Part shown: in pieces, positions 46,521 through 58,372 of the stretch
Layout of the letters: the number at the start of each line of letters is the position of its first letter
Position numbering within the stretch: position 1 is the stretch's first letter
From: Dactylellina haptotyla
Lineage: Eukaryota; Ascomycota; Orbiliomycetes; Orbiliales; Orbiliaceae
Direction of reading: 5' to 3'
Length of the DNA stretch: 64,000 nt
Assembly: GCA_031310005.1 (NCBI GenBank)
Contig: CM062380.1
Span: 4,092,001 to 4,156,000 of the forward strand
Translations under genes and position numbers: made by a program
The notes under the pieces: generated by a model
Seen by the model: only the letters and a program-made list of their open reading frames with translations
The model's database searches: none
What the model was told of the DNA's origin: nothing

Positions 46521-47096
46521 ATGCTCTCAAAAATTGCCTTTATTCTGGCAGCTGTCCAAATTTCTACTGGACTTGCCCAAACCACAACAGCGACCCCCTC
46601 CTTCACTACCATAACTACTTCCAGAACAACAACATCAAGTTGCCCTAGACTCTGTGTCGATTATAGAAACACTTGTGGTTATCTCTGGGGTACTTGTTTT
46701 CCTAGCTGTGCCGGCCAACCTTTTCCATCGTTCACCATACCGCCATGCACCGTCTACACACCGCCGTCGTCGACGTCGGTCATCACGACGACCCCCCCGA
46801 TAATCACGACAACCCCCAAGATAACCACAACCACCACATCCTGTCCTACCCTCTGCGTTGACTATATCCTCACTGGTTGCAACACTATATGGGGGACCTG
46901 CTTCCGCAGCTGCTCTGGTCAACCTCGTCCTACTTTTACGACTCCAACATGTTCGAGGACAACTGGGTCTACAAATCCGACTTTAAGGCCATGGGATCAA
47001 TGCGCAGGAATAGGATGGACAGGTACTGGAGTTTGCCCAGTTGGTTACAAGTGCGCTTACCTTAACGCCTATTACAGCCAATGTTTAGTTGTTTAA
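46521..47096 (+). CDS. Secreted protein: two cysteine modules plus CBM1
   Basis: A single exon of 191 residues. The signal peptide is MLSKIAFILAAVQISTGLA. Two copies of a module follow, separated by Thr/Pro-rich linkers that are probably O-glycosylated: CPRLCVDYRNTC..WGTCFPSCAGQPFPSF and CPTLCVDYILTGC..WGTCFRSCSGQPRPTF. The C-terminal 35 residues are a fungal cellulose-binding module, CBM1 (QCAGIGWTGTGVCPVGYKC..YYSQC) with its aromatic face. There is no catalytic domain. The protein probably binds cellulose or plant cell wall and may anchor the Cys modules there. The duplicated module is not one I can name. Confidence 0.85.
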   Translation: MLSKIAFILAAVQISTGLAQTTTATPSFTTITTSRTTTSSCPRLCVDYRNTCGYLWGTCFPSCAGQPFPSFTIPPCTVYTPPSSTSVITTTPPIITTTPKITTTTTSCPTLCVDYILTGCNTIWGTCFRSCSGQPRPTFTTPTCSRTTGSTNPTLRPWDQCAGIGWTGTGVCPVGYKCAYLNAYYSQCLVV

Positions 47097-47577
47097 TCAG
47101 TTGTGGCTACCACACCTTTGTTTCTCAGCCAGTGTTACAAACTTAGTGGTTTTGGTGGACTATGCTGTAAATATATAAACAGAGACGATTAAGCGCTCGT
47201 AATTTGCGATATCTAAATGCACAATCATCATGTACATATGTCCCTAGCTAGCATCGGCGGTAATGATAAGATAAATATTTCAACGATTTACGGGTATTTG
47301 ATATCAGAATATAACCCGAACAAGGGACGAAGAGAGGTCAAATGTCGCAGTAAATATATAAAAGGGGCAATTTTGGACTTTTTATTAATAAACTAAAATT
47401 TGGAGACGAACTGCTAGTAGTATATATATAAAATCTCAGGGCTTAAAGAAGATTTTACTATGATCAATGGGCATCACCCGTTAAGCTAATGATATCATTA
47501 TAAACTAAGAACAATACAAGTAACTACGTAAATCGATACATTAAAAGTTTGGTTGATCTGACCACAGTTTTTAAATC
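47097..47577. other. Intergenic between convergent genes
   Basis: 481 bases, AT-rich; 3' flanks of both neighbours. No gene is seen. Confidence 0.5.
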
Positions 47578-50500
47578 CTAACTCCACCCTCTTTGTCCAA
47601 ATAGTAGAGAAACAGATAAAACCCTTAAATCCGTAGAGGCTGGACATGGGGCTAGAACATCTTGATCATCATTTTCTATCTGTGGCAGATCGATCTTTCC
47701 CCCGTCCTTGCTCCTTTCAATAGAATTTTCATCTAGTTCCTTCTTGTTCGTAACATATTCCATCATATTAATGAGGGCTAGATGACCTTCGTCGTAAGCT
47801 AGCGTCTTATTGGAATCTCGATCTTGAGGTGCGCCTGCCTGTAGAAGAGCCGCGACTATATCAGTTCTTCCCATCATGATCGCTATATTTAAAGCGGATG
47901 TTTTGAACCCAAAGTCAAAGCCAAGTTCGGACTTCGGGAGTATCTGGAGTAGCTGTACCACTTTATAATACTGTGCTAACATGATACTAATTAAAAGAGC
48001 AAATTGCAGTTGCTCCCCGCCTGCATCTAATGCCTGGCGACCGAGAACCAGTCTGAATAGTTTTGGCCCAGCAAACCAAGCGGCTTCGCTTATAATATGA
48101 CCGGGAAATCTCAAATCAGGATGAGACTCTAAAATTGCCTCAGCAATATCAAAAAGGTCATAGCGGATCGCAACTCTTAGAAAGGGCTCGATTCGATAAT
48201 CTGCCATATCTGGTAGCAAAGACACAAAACGATCGCAAAGTTTTCGATGAAACGACTGATCTGGAACGCAAAGGCTCCATTCAAATATGAGGGGAAAATC
48301 ATGAAATGTTGTTTCCATCGATCTTTCTAAATTCCGGAGTAATTTCGAGCCCTTGTTTTTGTTGTATTCGGTATCAGTTGCCGAACCGCGAGGCACAGTG
48401 TCACTATTTTTGAAGCAAAAAGCAGTCAGTTTGTCCTTAGCGCGGCTGTCTGCCTGGAATCGCTGTACAGAAACGAATTTCCGTAGTATTTTTTGCGCTC
48501 TGGCCTTGCTTTTACGAGGAAGACAAAGCGAAAAAAAACATATATTATCAACGTCAACAAATGGTCCATAAAGTGGATGGCTTTTCAACAGCTTGAAAGT
48601 CTTGCTAATTAATTCGAGGTATGCTTTGATTTTGTAGTCGCCATAAGGATGTCCCTTGAAAAGCACGCGGATAAAACCTGGTTTGCCAGGTTCTCTTCGT
48701 GTATCCTTTTGGATCCTAATTTCCAACTTTTGAAAAAATGTGAAAGTGAGATGTAGGAAGGTAGCCCGGAGTCTATCTTCTATTTGCTCGTTGTCTTTGA
48801 ATAAATCCTGCATTACCGCGAAGATATTTGGAAGAAGCTCGCGTCCGAACTGCGAGATTTCCATTACATCCTCTACTTCAAATTCTGTATCCGAATCGTC
48901 GTCTGAAGAGTCGGCTATTAATTCATCTAGGCTTGGTTCCTCTTCCGCCATACATTGGAGCCCGTAAAGTCTCTCCAAAATATCATCCAACCCCTCTTTT
49001 TGCAAATAGTCGAAATAGAAACAGTAGGGTAATAAAGGGGGTGTTCTGCTCAGAATATTACTAATGCGCTCATCAAATCCATCTCTGAATGGATCTAGAT
49101 GAACGCACATTATATCGGCCCCTCTGGCTACTAACAACCCCGTTCCCGGTCCATCTAAGTTGTATATCGCCAGTGCAAGCGCTGTATAGAGATAATATCG
49201 GCCGTTTATTTCAGTTCCGATAGATTGATCGATGTGATTTGCGAATTCGGGTCGGGCAAGAATATCTTCCATCATGCGATAGTCGTTCTCTACCAAAGCG
49301 AGGTGGAGAATACCAATTCTACCACGAGAGCAAGAAAAGCGACGCCTGAGAGTGTGCTCATCCGCCAATATACGAAAACAATCGTAACGAGATCCGGTCA
49401 CACTCAACTGCAAGGCTGTAGTAACTTTCAGGTCATCCAGCCTACTTCCAATCCTCTTTTCCCAATGAAGATCCAAGCCCTTCAGATATTTTTCATACTG
49501 TAAACTAAGATGGCTTTTTTCAAACGTTTTCGGAGTGTCACTTGCGCCGAGTTTGATAAGGTCGGTAACTAAGTCTGGTCGGTCAAATATCACTGCAGTC
49601 CAGAGGAGGGAAGGCGATAGATTTGAAATTGGTCTGGCTTCTACATCTATTCTTTCACGAAAAAGACGTTGAATCACAGCCTCTTGTCTATGCTCGATTG
49701 CAAATTGAATGGCTGTCGCTCCAATTTCTTTGTTAAAGTTGTATTTTTCGTACTTGTAATGTAATATACCGATATCAAGCAGCATTTCTAGAATCTTCAT
49801 GTTTCCGGATCTGGCAGCGGTATATAAGAGTTCACAAGAAAAGTTTCTTGCGACTACGCAGAAACCTGCTGTGTAATCTGGTGAATTGAAAGATATATCG
49901 GTGCCAAAAGAGTGTTTAGTGAATTTAAGACGTTCTATCTTCAAGATTTCTTCTAGGATTTGGATATGATTCTGGAAAAACCCGGAGTACATCAGCATGT
50001 CCATATATTGGCTTTGGATCAAGCGATCGTCGATATTATTCGAAAGTCGCATCATAAGCATTTTAAAAAACGATAATACATCGGGAAGTGGTGTGGGCTC
50101 CTTTAGGATTCCTGCAGAAATTTTTGAAACCCATTTCTTGGGATTTGTGATCGGTTTGGAGCATAAAATAACATTGTATTTTGGATTTTTAGTGTTGAAA
50201 TCAAGTGCCGAAGATGGTTGGACTATAGGGGAGTCTAATATTTTAGAAAGAAGTTCAAAGAAGATACTTGTAAATATCGGATTTTAAATCAGGGTACCTT
50301 TAAAGCGTGGGTTGATCTGATTTTCGAATATATATTCAAATCTCGTACTTGGCGCATTGTTGAGGTATTCGTCCCGAAAAACGCAGTCATTGAGTAGTTC
50401 TCGTGTGTCTGGTGATATTCTTGTAGTAGAAGTGGTTATCGCGGGCGAGATTGATCGCGTAAGGGAAAGTCTAGCTACTCCTTCTAGAGGAGGTGACAGG

Positions 50501-51129
50501 GAATGCGCAATTCCGCTTCGTTCTGGGGTTGCAGAAGCTAGACTGTGCGACGGCGTTGGTGTAACGAGGTTGATGTGACTGCGATCAACCTGTAAAGCAG
50601 CGATCGCTTTAGCTGAGATATGCATTTATCAGTTGTGTATGCCTTCAGTTCCATGGATCTCATTCATACATTCCCCTTCAGATGCTTTCAATCTTTTCCT
50701 ATGCTGCTCCAAGACGGTAGTGTGTTGGCGTTTTACTCGCCGCTCAATTTGATCTTGCTGGAAAATGGAATCTCCTACTTCAGCCCGTGTTTTTTTACCT
50801 TCTGCAGCTCTCTTCTGGATTTCAGAGTGGATGAACTCAGCGTCTCCTCGACTCAAATATGACTTCTTCAAGTTCCAGGTACGAAATATGTCTGTTAACT
50901 CGGATTCCCTAGCAATATCTCGACACCCGAAGGGGTTGTAGTTATTAGAAGGATACCGCTGATCTTCGTACGAAGATACTCAAGCACTTACGAAACCTCG
51001 AACGACCTTTTTTTTTTTTAAAAGTTCACATATCGTCGTTTTGGACTTCCTTTCCTTTATATATAGATTGGTGATGTACTCTTTATGAGGATCCCAATCG
51101 TCCTGATCGAAGGTCCGAGCTAGAGACAT
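47578..51129 (-). CDS. Clr5-domain ankyrin-repeat protein
   Basis: Probable exons are 50992-51129, about 50670-50900, 50298-50606 and 47578-50234, giving roughly 1,100 residues. The start of exon 2 is uncertain; the other joins keep frame. The first exon begins MSLARTFDQDDWDPHKEYI and continues NLYIKERKSKTTICELLKKK, matching the Clr5 domain, with TWNLKKSYL at the start of exon 2 as its end. A Ser/Pro-rich linker follows (about residues 120-215). The long C-terminal part has ankyrin repeats (ATAIQFAIEHRQEAVIQRLF, TSALNIAIMMGRTDIVAALL). Clr5 is named after a fission yeast heterochromatin-silencing protein; Clr5-ankyrin proteins are a common fungal expansion of unknown role, often thought to be nuclear. 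Read as the ankyrin part alone from 50061, the gene would lose its diagnostic N-terminus. Confidence 0.72.
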
Positions 51130-51843
51130 TGATTGGCCCGCGTAAATCGTGAGGCTCGAAGGCTTCAAATCGGGGTCTAGTGTGATTTTTCGTCGGATAA
51201 GTATCTGAAATGTTTTGCTGGAATTAACTGTGTAAGCTTTAGATATAAGGGTCGAGTTGCAGGTCTGTCCCGAAGCTACAAACAGCGAGAGAAGGTTTCA
51301 AGATGCAGAAATGGTTTCTGTTGAACACGCCGAGTAAAGGGATAAAGGGTGTGCATGGAGAAACAGGACAGTTTAGCAGAAATAAAATAAAAATAAAATA
51401 AAAGACCATCGATCATAAACTCGTAGCCTCGTTCTTCGCGTTTGACGCGTCGTCCGGTCCGGTCCTGCCACGGTCCGATCGTGCACATGTCAGCGGGGAG
51501 TTGGGAACCGGGTTGAACAGCAAAATTTAGTTGCTAGCAGATCAATTTAGAGGGGAAGACTTACTTACTCCTGAGCATCCGAAGAGATTTCTTATCTAAC
51601 ATACCTGAATCCTTGATTCTGACGCTCATGATGCCGAGCCCAATATGACCAATGTGTAGATAGATAGCAGCCACAACGTGCAGAGCCGCAATGTGTTGGC
51701 CTTGTTGCTGAAACACACCAACCTGTCAGGCAGTCTGCGGCTTCTAGCTCGCCAGTCATCCAGCTGTGACACAGGTACTCTAAACATCGTGAATTCAAGG
51801 CACCCTCTCGACACGGGCTCTTCGCCGACTGCCCGACATCGTA
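51130..51843. other. Divergent promoter region
   Basis: 714 bases between the Clr5-ankyrin gene and ATG12. Short frames have no support. Confidence 0.5.
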
Positions 51844-52539
51844 ATGTCATCACCGCCTCTGTTTTCGACATCTGCCGACCCTGAACTACCGTCGCCCTCG
51901 ATACAGCTCCCGCTTGCGCAAGTAGCCTCGACCATTCTCCCTGGTCCCATAGCATCTTCAAGAACCCCGCCACCCATTCTACCCGCGTCACCAAACGAGC
52001 GAATAGACTCCCCTACGCCCGTTCCCTTACCGGAACCAGACGAGGACTCGGACGATGGCGCAGCGCCTCATATAACGCTATCAGCGAGCGTTGTGCTCAC
52101 CAGTATTCCCCGGGATAGCAGAATTGCACTCGCAAATGCCTTCATGCCAAGTACTGACAAGAGTAAATGACACTGCCAAAGTTCCCAAAATGCACAGGAT
52201 ATATTCTAATAAGAAGTAGTCCTCGTCCGTATGCTCTCTGTCGGCGCCACTCCGTCTCTCAAAAGGAACGTCGTTACTTTAACCGCCTCCAGGAAATTCT
52301 CTGTCGTTGTCACGTTTCTACGAAAAAAACTAAGATTGGACGCTCCAGCACCCGCAACTTCGCCCACCAGCAGTGGGAACCTGGCACCCCTACCCAACAA
52401 TAACGGGCAGAGCTTGTTCGTCTACGTAAACAGTACATTTGCACCTAGTTTGGATGAAGAAGTGGGAAATCTGTTCAGGTGCTTCAAGAGAGACGACGCG
52501 CTGATTGTGAACTATTGTTTAACCCCGGCTTTCGGTTGA
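51844..52539 (+). CDS. ATG12: Autophagy ubiquitin-like protein ATG12
   Basis: Two exons, 51844-52162 and 52220-52539, with a 57-base intron, give 212 residues. The join gives KILVRMLSVGAT, as in other Atg12 proteins. The first half is disordered and rich in Pro and Ser. The second half is the ubiquitin fold: FSVVVTFLRKKL, then LFVYVNSTFAPSLDEEVGNL, then FRCFKRDDALIVNYCLTPAFG. The chain ends exactly at the Gly that Atg7 and Atg10 activate for conjugation to a lysine of Atg5; the Atg12-Atg5 conjugate then helps lipidate Atg8 at the growing autophagosome. It is complete, with a somewhat long N-terminal extension. Confidence 0.96.
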
Positions 52540-52609
52540 TTTGCATTTGCATGGGCGGCGTTTTTGGTGTTCATTAGGATATATATACATACATTGGCGT
52601 ACAGGATAA

Positions 52610-53942
52610 TCAATCCTTCCAGCTGTACTTGCTTCCTACATACCGTACCACGTATACAAGTCCAATTAGAACAGGGACCTCAATAAGCGGGCCAACGGTT
52701 GCAGCTAGTGCTTGGTCGCTCTCTGGGCCAAAAGTCGCAACAGCGACTGCTATCGCCAGTTCAAAGTTATTGCTGGCGGCGGTAAAGCTTTGCGTGACAC
52801 TGAGCTTGTAGCTGAACCCAAGCCTATAAGTCACCACCAAAGTGACGAGGAATATAATCAAAAAGTACACGACCAAAGGGGCAGAAACTCGAACGACGGA
52901 AACAATCTGGTGTACGACTCTGTGCCCTTGAGACGCGAAGAGAATCAAAATGGTATACAGAAGGCCTAACAGCGACCATGGAGATAGCCATTTCATAAAG
53001 ACCTCGTATCCTTCAGGCCCCACAAGTCGCCGGACAATGTATCTTGTAAGGATAGCAGCGCCTAACGGTATTCCCAGGAACACCGCCACATTTGTTGCCA
53101 CAGTCGAATATGAGAGCTCGAGCTGGTTTCCTCCGCTTATCACGCGAATGAATAATACTGCGAGCGGTGCGAAAAATACCATCTGAAGAATAGAATTGAC
53201 CACAACAAGGATAGCGCAATAGTTTTGATCACCGCTGGCCAGCCCGTTCCATATCAAGACCTATAGATCGCCTGTCAGTGCTAAGCTATAATATCAGGGG
53301 ACGTTTCCAATACCATAGCAATGCATCTTCCCAGGCCGACCAGTATTAGTCCGGTTCTTAAATCTGCTTTATCTGGCAAGAATGCCCAAGCTAAGCCGAG
53401 CTATTAATGTCTCATCAGCACTAGTCCTTTTCGTAAAATGAAGACAAAAGCATAACAGAAGCGTTGAATATACCATTAAAAAGGGCGCAACTATCCAATT
53501 CACGAAGATGCTAAACGCTATCTGCACCCATAAATCTCTCTTTTGCAGGAGGTGGTGTAGTGTTTCGTATTGGACCTTGCATAATATCGGATACATCATA
53601 ACCAATAATCCAATTGCTAATATACATAAGTAAACTTTCAATAATAGAATCTCAGAGGATGATTTTGATAATACCTATCGGAACAGATACACCGACGAAC
53701 CTGCCCTTCTGCAAGGCAGGACCAGTTTCCTCAACAAAATTACCAAGGAGAACTCCAATTATCATGGCTAGTAGAATCCATATGGCGAGGAAGCGGTCTA
53801 TAAATCCAAGGGATTTGAAGGCCGACGCTTTAGAATCGAACTTCTCACTCTCATTTTGTATTTCGACTGTCCCTTTTTCGACCAATCCGGGATTCGTCTG
53901 CTGGGAAAACCCAGATACATCGTCTTGGTGCTCTATGGCCAT
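52610..53942 (-). CDS. ACR3: Arsenite efflux transporter ACR3
   Basis: Four exons, 53675-53942, 53474-53616, 53314-53400 and 52610-53260, give 382 residues. Every join restores the family text: VSVPIAIGLLVMMYPILCKV, NWIVAPFLMLGLAWAFLPDK and GLGRCIAMVLIWNGLASGDQ. ACR3 carriers of the BART superfamily expel arsenite, and sometimes antimonite, across the plasma membrane using the proton gradient. The conserved Cys in GRCIAMVLIWN and the late TFGPESDQALAATVGPLIEVP segment with its essential Glu are present. About ten helices are seen. The gene is followed on its 5' side by an arsenite methyltransferase on the same strand, which makes a small ars cluster. Confidence 0.96.
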
Positions 53943-54467
53943 TTCTTAAAAGTGTACGCGCAATGATGCAAGAAAATATATTGATGAGTTCAGGAGAGCG
54001 GTGAAGGTTATTTGGCTGTCTTTTGTATGAGGCGCGCAAAACTTATATACCCAAGTTGCTGAGCTTGGGATCAGGAGCTCGATGCACACCCTAGTAAAAC
54101 TTTCATGGCCCAATCTTGCGCAACCAATCAGGTGGAGGTAGTGACATCTCGCTCGTCAAATATCGCCACACATACGCCACAAATATACGCCACATAGTTC
54201 AGTGCGCAATATCATTTCAGATACGACTGGCATAATGGTATAGTAAAATTGAAACTTCTGACTATTTAGAGCTTTAAATGCTTAATCAATTTATATTTTT
54301 GCCTTATCTGAGATACACGAAGACCTAGCGCGATGCACATCAACCCAGTCTGTTTCTTTCGTTTGCGGGCACGCAGATGCGGCCGAAGGTTCTCAACTTG
54401 AATTTCCATAGTTGTAGGAACATGTTTAGTACAATTTCTCCTCGCAAACCTAGGAATCGCATATTTT
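53943..54467. other. Intergenic between ACR3 and the arsenite methyltransferase
   Basis: 525 bases: ACR3 promoter plus the 3' flank of the methyltransferase. No gene is seen. Confidence 0.5.
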
Positions 54468-55671
54468 TCAAGATTTTACCGCAAAAATTTTGAAGGAGCC
54501 TATCAGCCTGATGAGCACGGATGTTCCAAAGCAATATTTCTGTCATAGGGGCGGCACGCGTTTCACTTACCAGCCCATTCGTTGAGATCAAGACCCACGA
54601 ACCTCGATCTGGTGGGTTTGCCAATCTTGGATTCCGAGCCCCCTGGGCAGCAAGATCCTCTGGTTTCCGCCTTGTCTTCTTCGTTTAGAAGAGAACTAAC
54701 TGCATTGTTCTGTTCATTGCTCTGTTGCTTGCAACAGGTAACAGTATTCCCATTTTCGCCTGCCCCCAAATTCGCTGCTTCGATGTACACGTTCAAGTTA
54801 CTCTCGGTATCAACGATCATGATTTCTAGAATCATAGTTAGATATGTCCTGTTAGTGGATAGTTGAGAATAGGCAATATTAGTCATACCAGCAAAACCTG
54901 ATTCCTTCAGGAAGCGTTCGTACTCTTCAACTGGACTGGCTCCAGCAATGCATCCTGTGTAGAGCTCAACATCTTCCTTTAGCGATGTAGGAGGCGTCTT
55001 TCGAGTCAATATATCCGAGATCGCGACTCTGCCACCTTGCTTGAGAAGGCGATACATCTCCTTGAAAACTGTAGGCTTCTCAACCTCTGGTACGAGATTA
55101 ATCACACAATTCGAAATTATGCAATCGGCAATACCGTCGCTTAGAGGGATAGACGTGATTTTTGATTCTACGAAATCAATATTCTTCGCTTCCGACTTTT
55201 TTAGGTTCTCATGCGCCCGAGTGAGCATGTCCTGGTAGAGATATAGTCAAACTCGACACCCTCATACTAACAATGGAGATTTCAATAGATCCTACTTTAT
55301 TCATGTCAACACCAATAGCTTGCCCGGTCGCACCGACCTTCTTTGCAGCAAGAAATACGTCGAACCCGGCGCCGCTACCTAAGTCTATGACTGTTTCGCC
55401 CTAGTATCCGTATCAGATCCGTGTTGGCTGGGTTAGAATAGAAATACTGGAGGTTAGGTCAGCGAAATTGTTCATTCACCTCGCGGAGAGCCGCTATTGC
55501 AAGCGGATTCCCACAACTCAGACCCAAATTGGCATCTTTGGGGATTTTACTAAGCTCTTCTTCAGAGTATCCGAAGGCCTTTGCTATGGTACCACTGTAT
55601 TTTGGATTCTCTGCTCGTGCGATCGAGCCATACTGACTCTCGACGTGTTTATAGATAGTATTTGGATCCAT
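54468..55671 (-). CDS. Arsenite methyltransferase (AS3MT/ArsM)
   Basis: Four exons, 55480-55671, 55296-55400, 54571-55231 and 54468-54499, give 329 residues. The last exon is only 32 bases and adds SFKIFAVKS after NEWAG, the expected family end. The SAM-binding motif is [16 protein letters not shown], followed by GVDMNKDMLTRA. The arsenic-binding Cys residues of the family are seen in [19 protein letters not shown] and GCIAGASP. A late Cys pair segment (VTCCKQQ, GSCCPGG) may also bind arsenic. The enzyme moves methyl groups from SAM to arsenite, giving methylated and partly volatile arsenicals. It lies head-to-tail with ACR3. Confidence 0.95.
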
Positions 55672-56551
55672 AGCAGCAAGCTACCAGTCTATTGCTTCAT
55701 AGCAATGTAGTATTGTAGGGCTAATATATCTAAACTGGTATGCCCGCAGAATGTGGATAGTGATTAAGCCGGGGTATTTATACTGAGATATTTAAGACTG
55801 GTGGTACTGGTATATCCAAAATTAGACAATCTTTGTTAATTGTTAGCTGTCTTTTAGCATGCGTTATCGCGAACTGGTATGGTCTGCGGCTAGGTATCTC
55901 CCACTCTTTTGGAGAATATTCTAAATAGCCAATAGGAGCTTTTGAGTGACATACTACATGCAAACTCGCTTTAGGTCATGACATAGATTTCAGATACCCG
56001 TAAATAGCATTACGTATATATTACATGGCAACGAATAACTGCAAAATAGTAGAATTACCCCGGGTACCTGAGTATTCGGTTTCAATAGTAGCAGTCTTTC
56101 AGGCTGACCTAATACTCAATGAGTTAGAAAAATACACCCGGGCGTGTGAACTCAAGCCTGTAGAGCCATATTGCCATATGCCCGTCCAGGTCGTGTGTTG
56201 GGCGTCTCAACGCAGAAGATGCAACACCGCTTCGAATTCGTCTGTCAAATTTGCAATATTTGCGGGGAATCGAATTCCCAAGGTCATCGGTTCTACTCCC
56301 CACCGAAAAAATTTATTATACTACATGATAAAGACAGCCACTAGACCTTTATTAAATATAAATTACAGGCTAGTTAAAGAGGCTGCTGATAGGTAGACCA
56401 AGCGATCAGAACTTCATAGTCCACGAGATCGGACCCGAGCAGCATTCTTAAGATCTTTCCTAAACTCCCGTAAACGAGTGAGGTCGTCGACTCGTCCCAA
56501 TAAAGCATCAATAATCTTGCTAACGAAGGCATATAGCATCAGATAGTTTCA
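55672..56551. other. Divergent promoter region
   Basis: 880 bases between the methyltransferase and the F-box-like gene. A frame at 56025-56396 has no support. Confidence 0.5.
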
Positions 56552-57917
56552 ATGGATTCTAGCTCTCCCTTTCTCAACCTCCCTATTGAGATACATATCC
56601 AGATTATGTCATATTATTTCGACTCTCAGTTCTATGATGACGACAGGCCACCATATAAAATTTCGCTTGTCTGCAAGCTCCTTCGTGATCTTGCCTTGCA
56701 GAAACATCTGGAATATGCTGCAATTAAGTCGAAGCACGACTTTGAAGTAAAAATCTTGGATAAATATGAGCACCTTAGATGCCATGTTAGGTACGAATAT
56801 GCCGACCTTTAACCCATAAGAAAGCATATACTAGATGTCGTTTCTAAAGGTTTCTTCGTGAGTATAGAGTCCTGGATATTCAATTCGTGCAGTACACCTA
56901 CAATGAAGCAGAGGGTCTCGCAAATAGTTTGAAGAAACGCATTTCAGAAGGCTACTATGCCAATATCACCAAGCTAGTGATCGGAACTTTTGAGCAATAC
57001 ATAAGATTTGCATTTATAACGATGAAGTGTATCTCTGAATACCAGCCACCAAATTTGAAGGATCTCCAATTGGAGTTAGGATACTCACCTGGAGCTAGAC
57101 CAATATATTTGAGGGACCGTCACCGTTTGCTCGGCGAAAGTTCCGAACTGAATGTACGGTCCGACGCGGAAGTCGCATACCCAGAGAAGCTCAGAGGTTT
57201 TTCGTTGGTAATTTTGAATTTACGGCGTACATTAGACTTCGATTTTTTCGGTCCCCTAATAGCGTCGGCAACTACTCTGACATCATTAGCGGTCTGCCTA
57301 CAATCATGGCGACCAGTTTTCAAGAACGGGGTACAGTATTTAAATGTGAAGAGGCTTATGATCTACCAGGATTCTAGATATATTCAAGACGACAAAGCTA
57401 AGGATTTGAACCGGCTATGTCCGAATGTGGAAGAGCTAACGATTGACCCGAGTTTCCTGATTCGGACAGTGGGCGGAATCGTCGAGATTGACAGACTTGT
57501 GGTAAGACATTTTTAATACGACCCGAACCGATCGATCAATCGGGTATACTCCAACGAATTCGTTCTTGCAAATTCCACTAATCGATCGTGAACATCCGTT
57601 GGAAAATACAGAGAATGTACCGTCAATGGCGAGCGATGAATCGAGTTAGGAAAGTTACAATATTCTACTTTGAAGATCTCGCGAACCCAACAATCGAAGC
57701 GAATCGGAAGGGCTATCTCACCCAATATGTTCGACCGCTGGTTCACACGTGGATCTCTGATGGCGGGATGCCGGACCTTGAAGTGGTTGAATGTATCGGT
57801 CGCAGAAAGCCGAATCGGAAGAATGTAAGGTCCACGCGAATTATGTTTTGCGTTAATCGGAAACAGAGTCTCGCACCGATATCCGAGGTGGATATTACAG
57901 TCGAGGAAATATATTGA
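56552..57917 (+). CDS. F-box-like protein, three exons
   Basis: Exons 56552-56790, 56850-57501 and 57612-57917 give 398 residues. The introns have gtacga..taaag and gtaaga..tacag ends; the last join is the less certain. The N-terminus resembles a short F-box (FLNLPIEIHIQIMSYYF, ISLVCKLLRDLAL). The rest is leucine-rich (NLKDLQLELG, GFSLVILNLRRTLDF, NVKRLMIYQ, NVEELTIDPSFL). It is a probable SCF adaptor of unknown target. The F-box match is weaker than in the other three genes. Confidence 0.65.
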
Positions 57918-58372
57918 GACGGGTATTCGAAGTGCGACTCGGTATTTTATGCTTGGCATTAGGGCTCCTAGTTTAGAAGTTTACGAGGTAGAGGGAGAGC
58001 TTGACCCCGGCAACGACGCACCTGGGACATGTGTACTTTGTCATATTGAGATTTTGATATAGCAAGATTTAGTTTGTTTACTTTTTGTAATTTATTTTGG
58101 AATCGATTGGCATTTTATTTTCTTCAACCGAATATTATATACATCATAGATCTAAATGATATCATTCTCGATCGATTTCTTGAAGACGAAGCACTCCAAA
58201 GGATCGCATGAAAATAACTGAAAAGAGAAATTTGAGGGAACAAAGCGAGCGTTTCGTCTGGAGAGCGGCCACTAGATATCAAGATGGACCGAGTTAAGAG
58301 AAATATCGTAAAATAAGAAACTCCAGGAAATATGCTGTCGTAATCGTCGTAAAAGTATTTAGGTGTTCCAGC
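57918..58372. other. Intergenic between convergent genes
   Basis: 455 bases; no gene seen. Confidence 0.5.

Noticed and set aside
51592-51994. Minus-strand frames opposite ATG12
   Set aside because: They overlap the ATG12 first exon and promoter and show no features.
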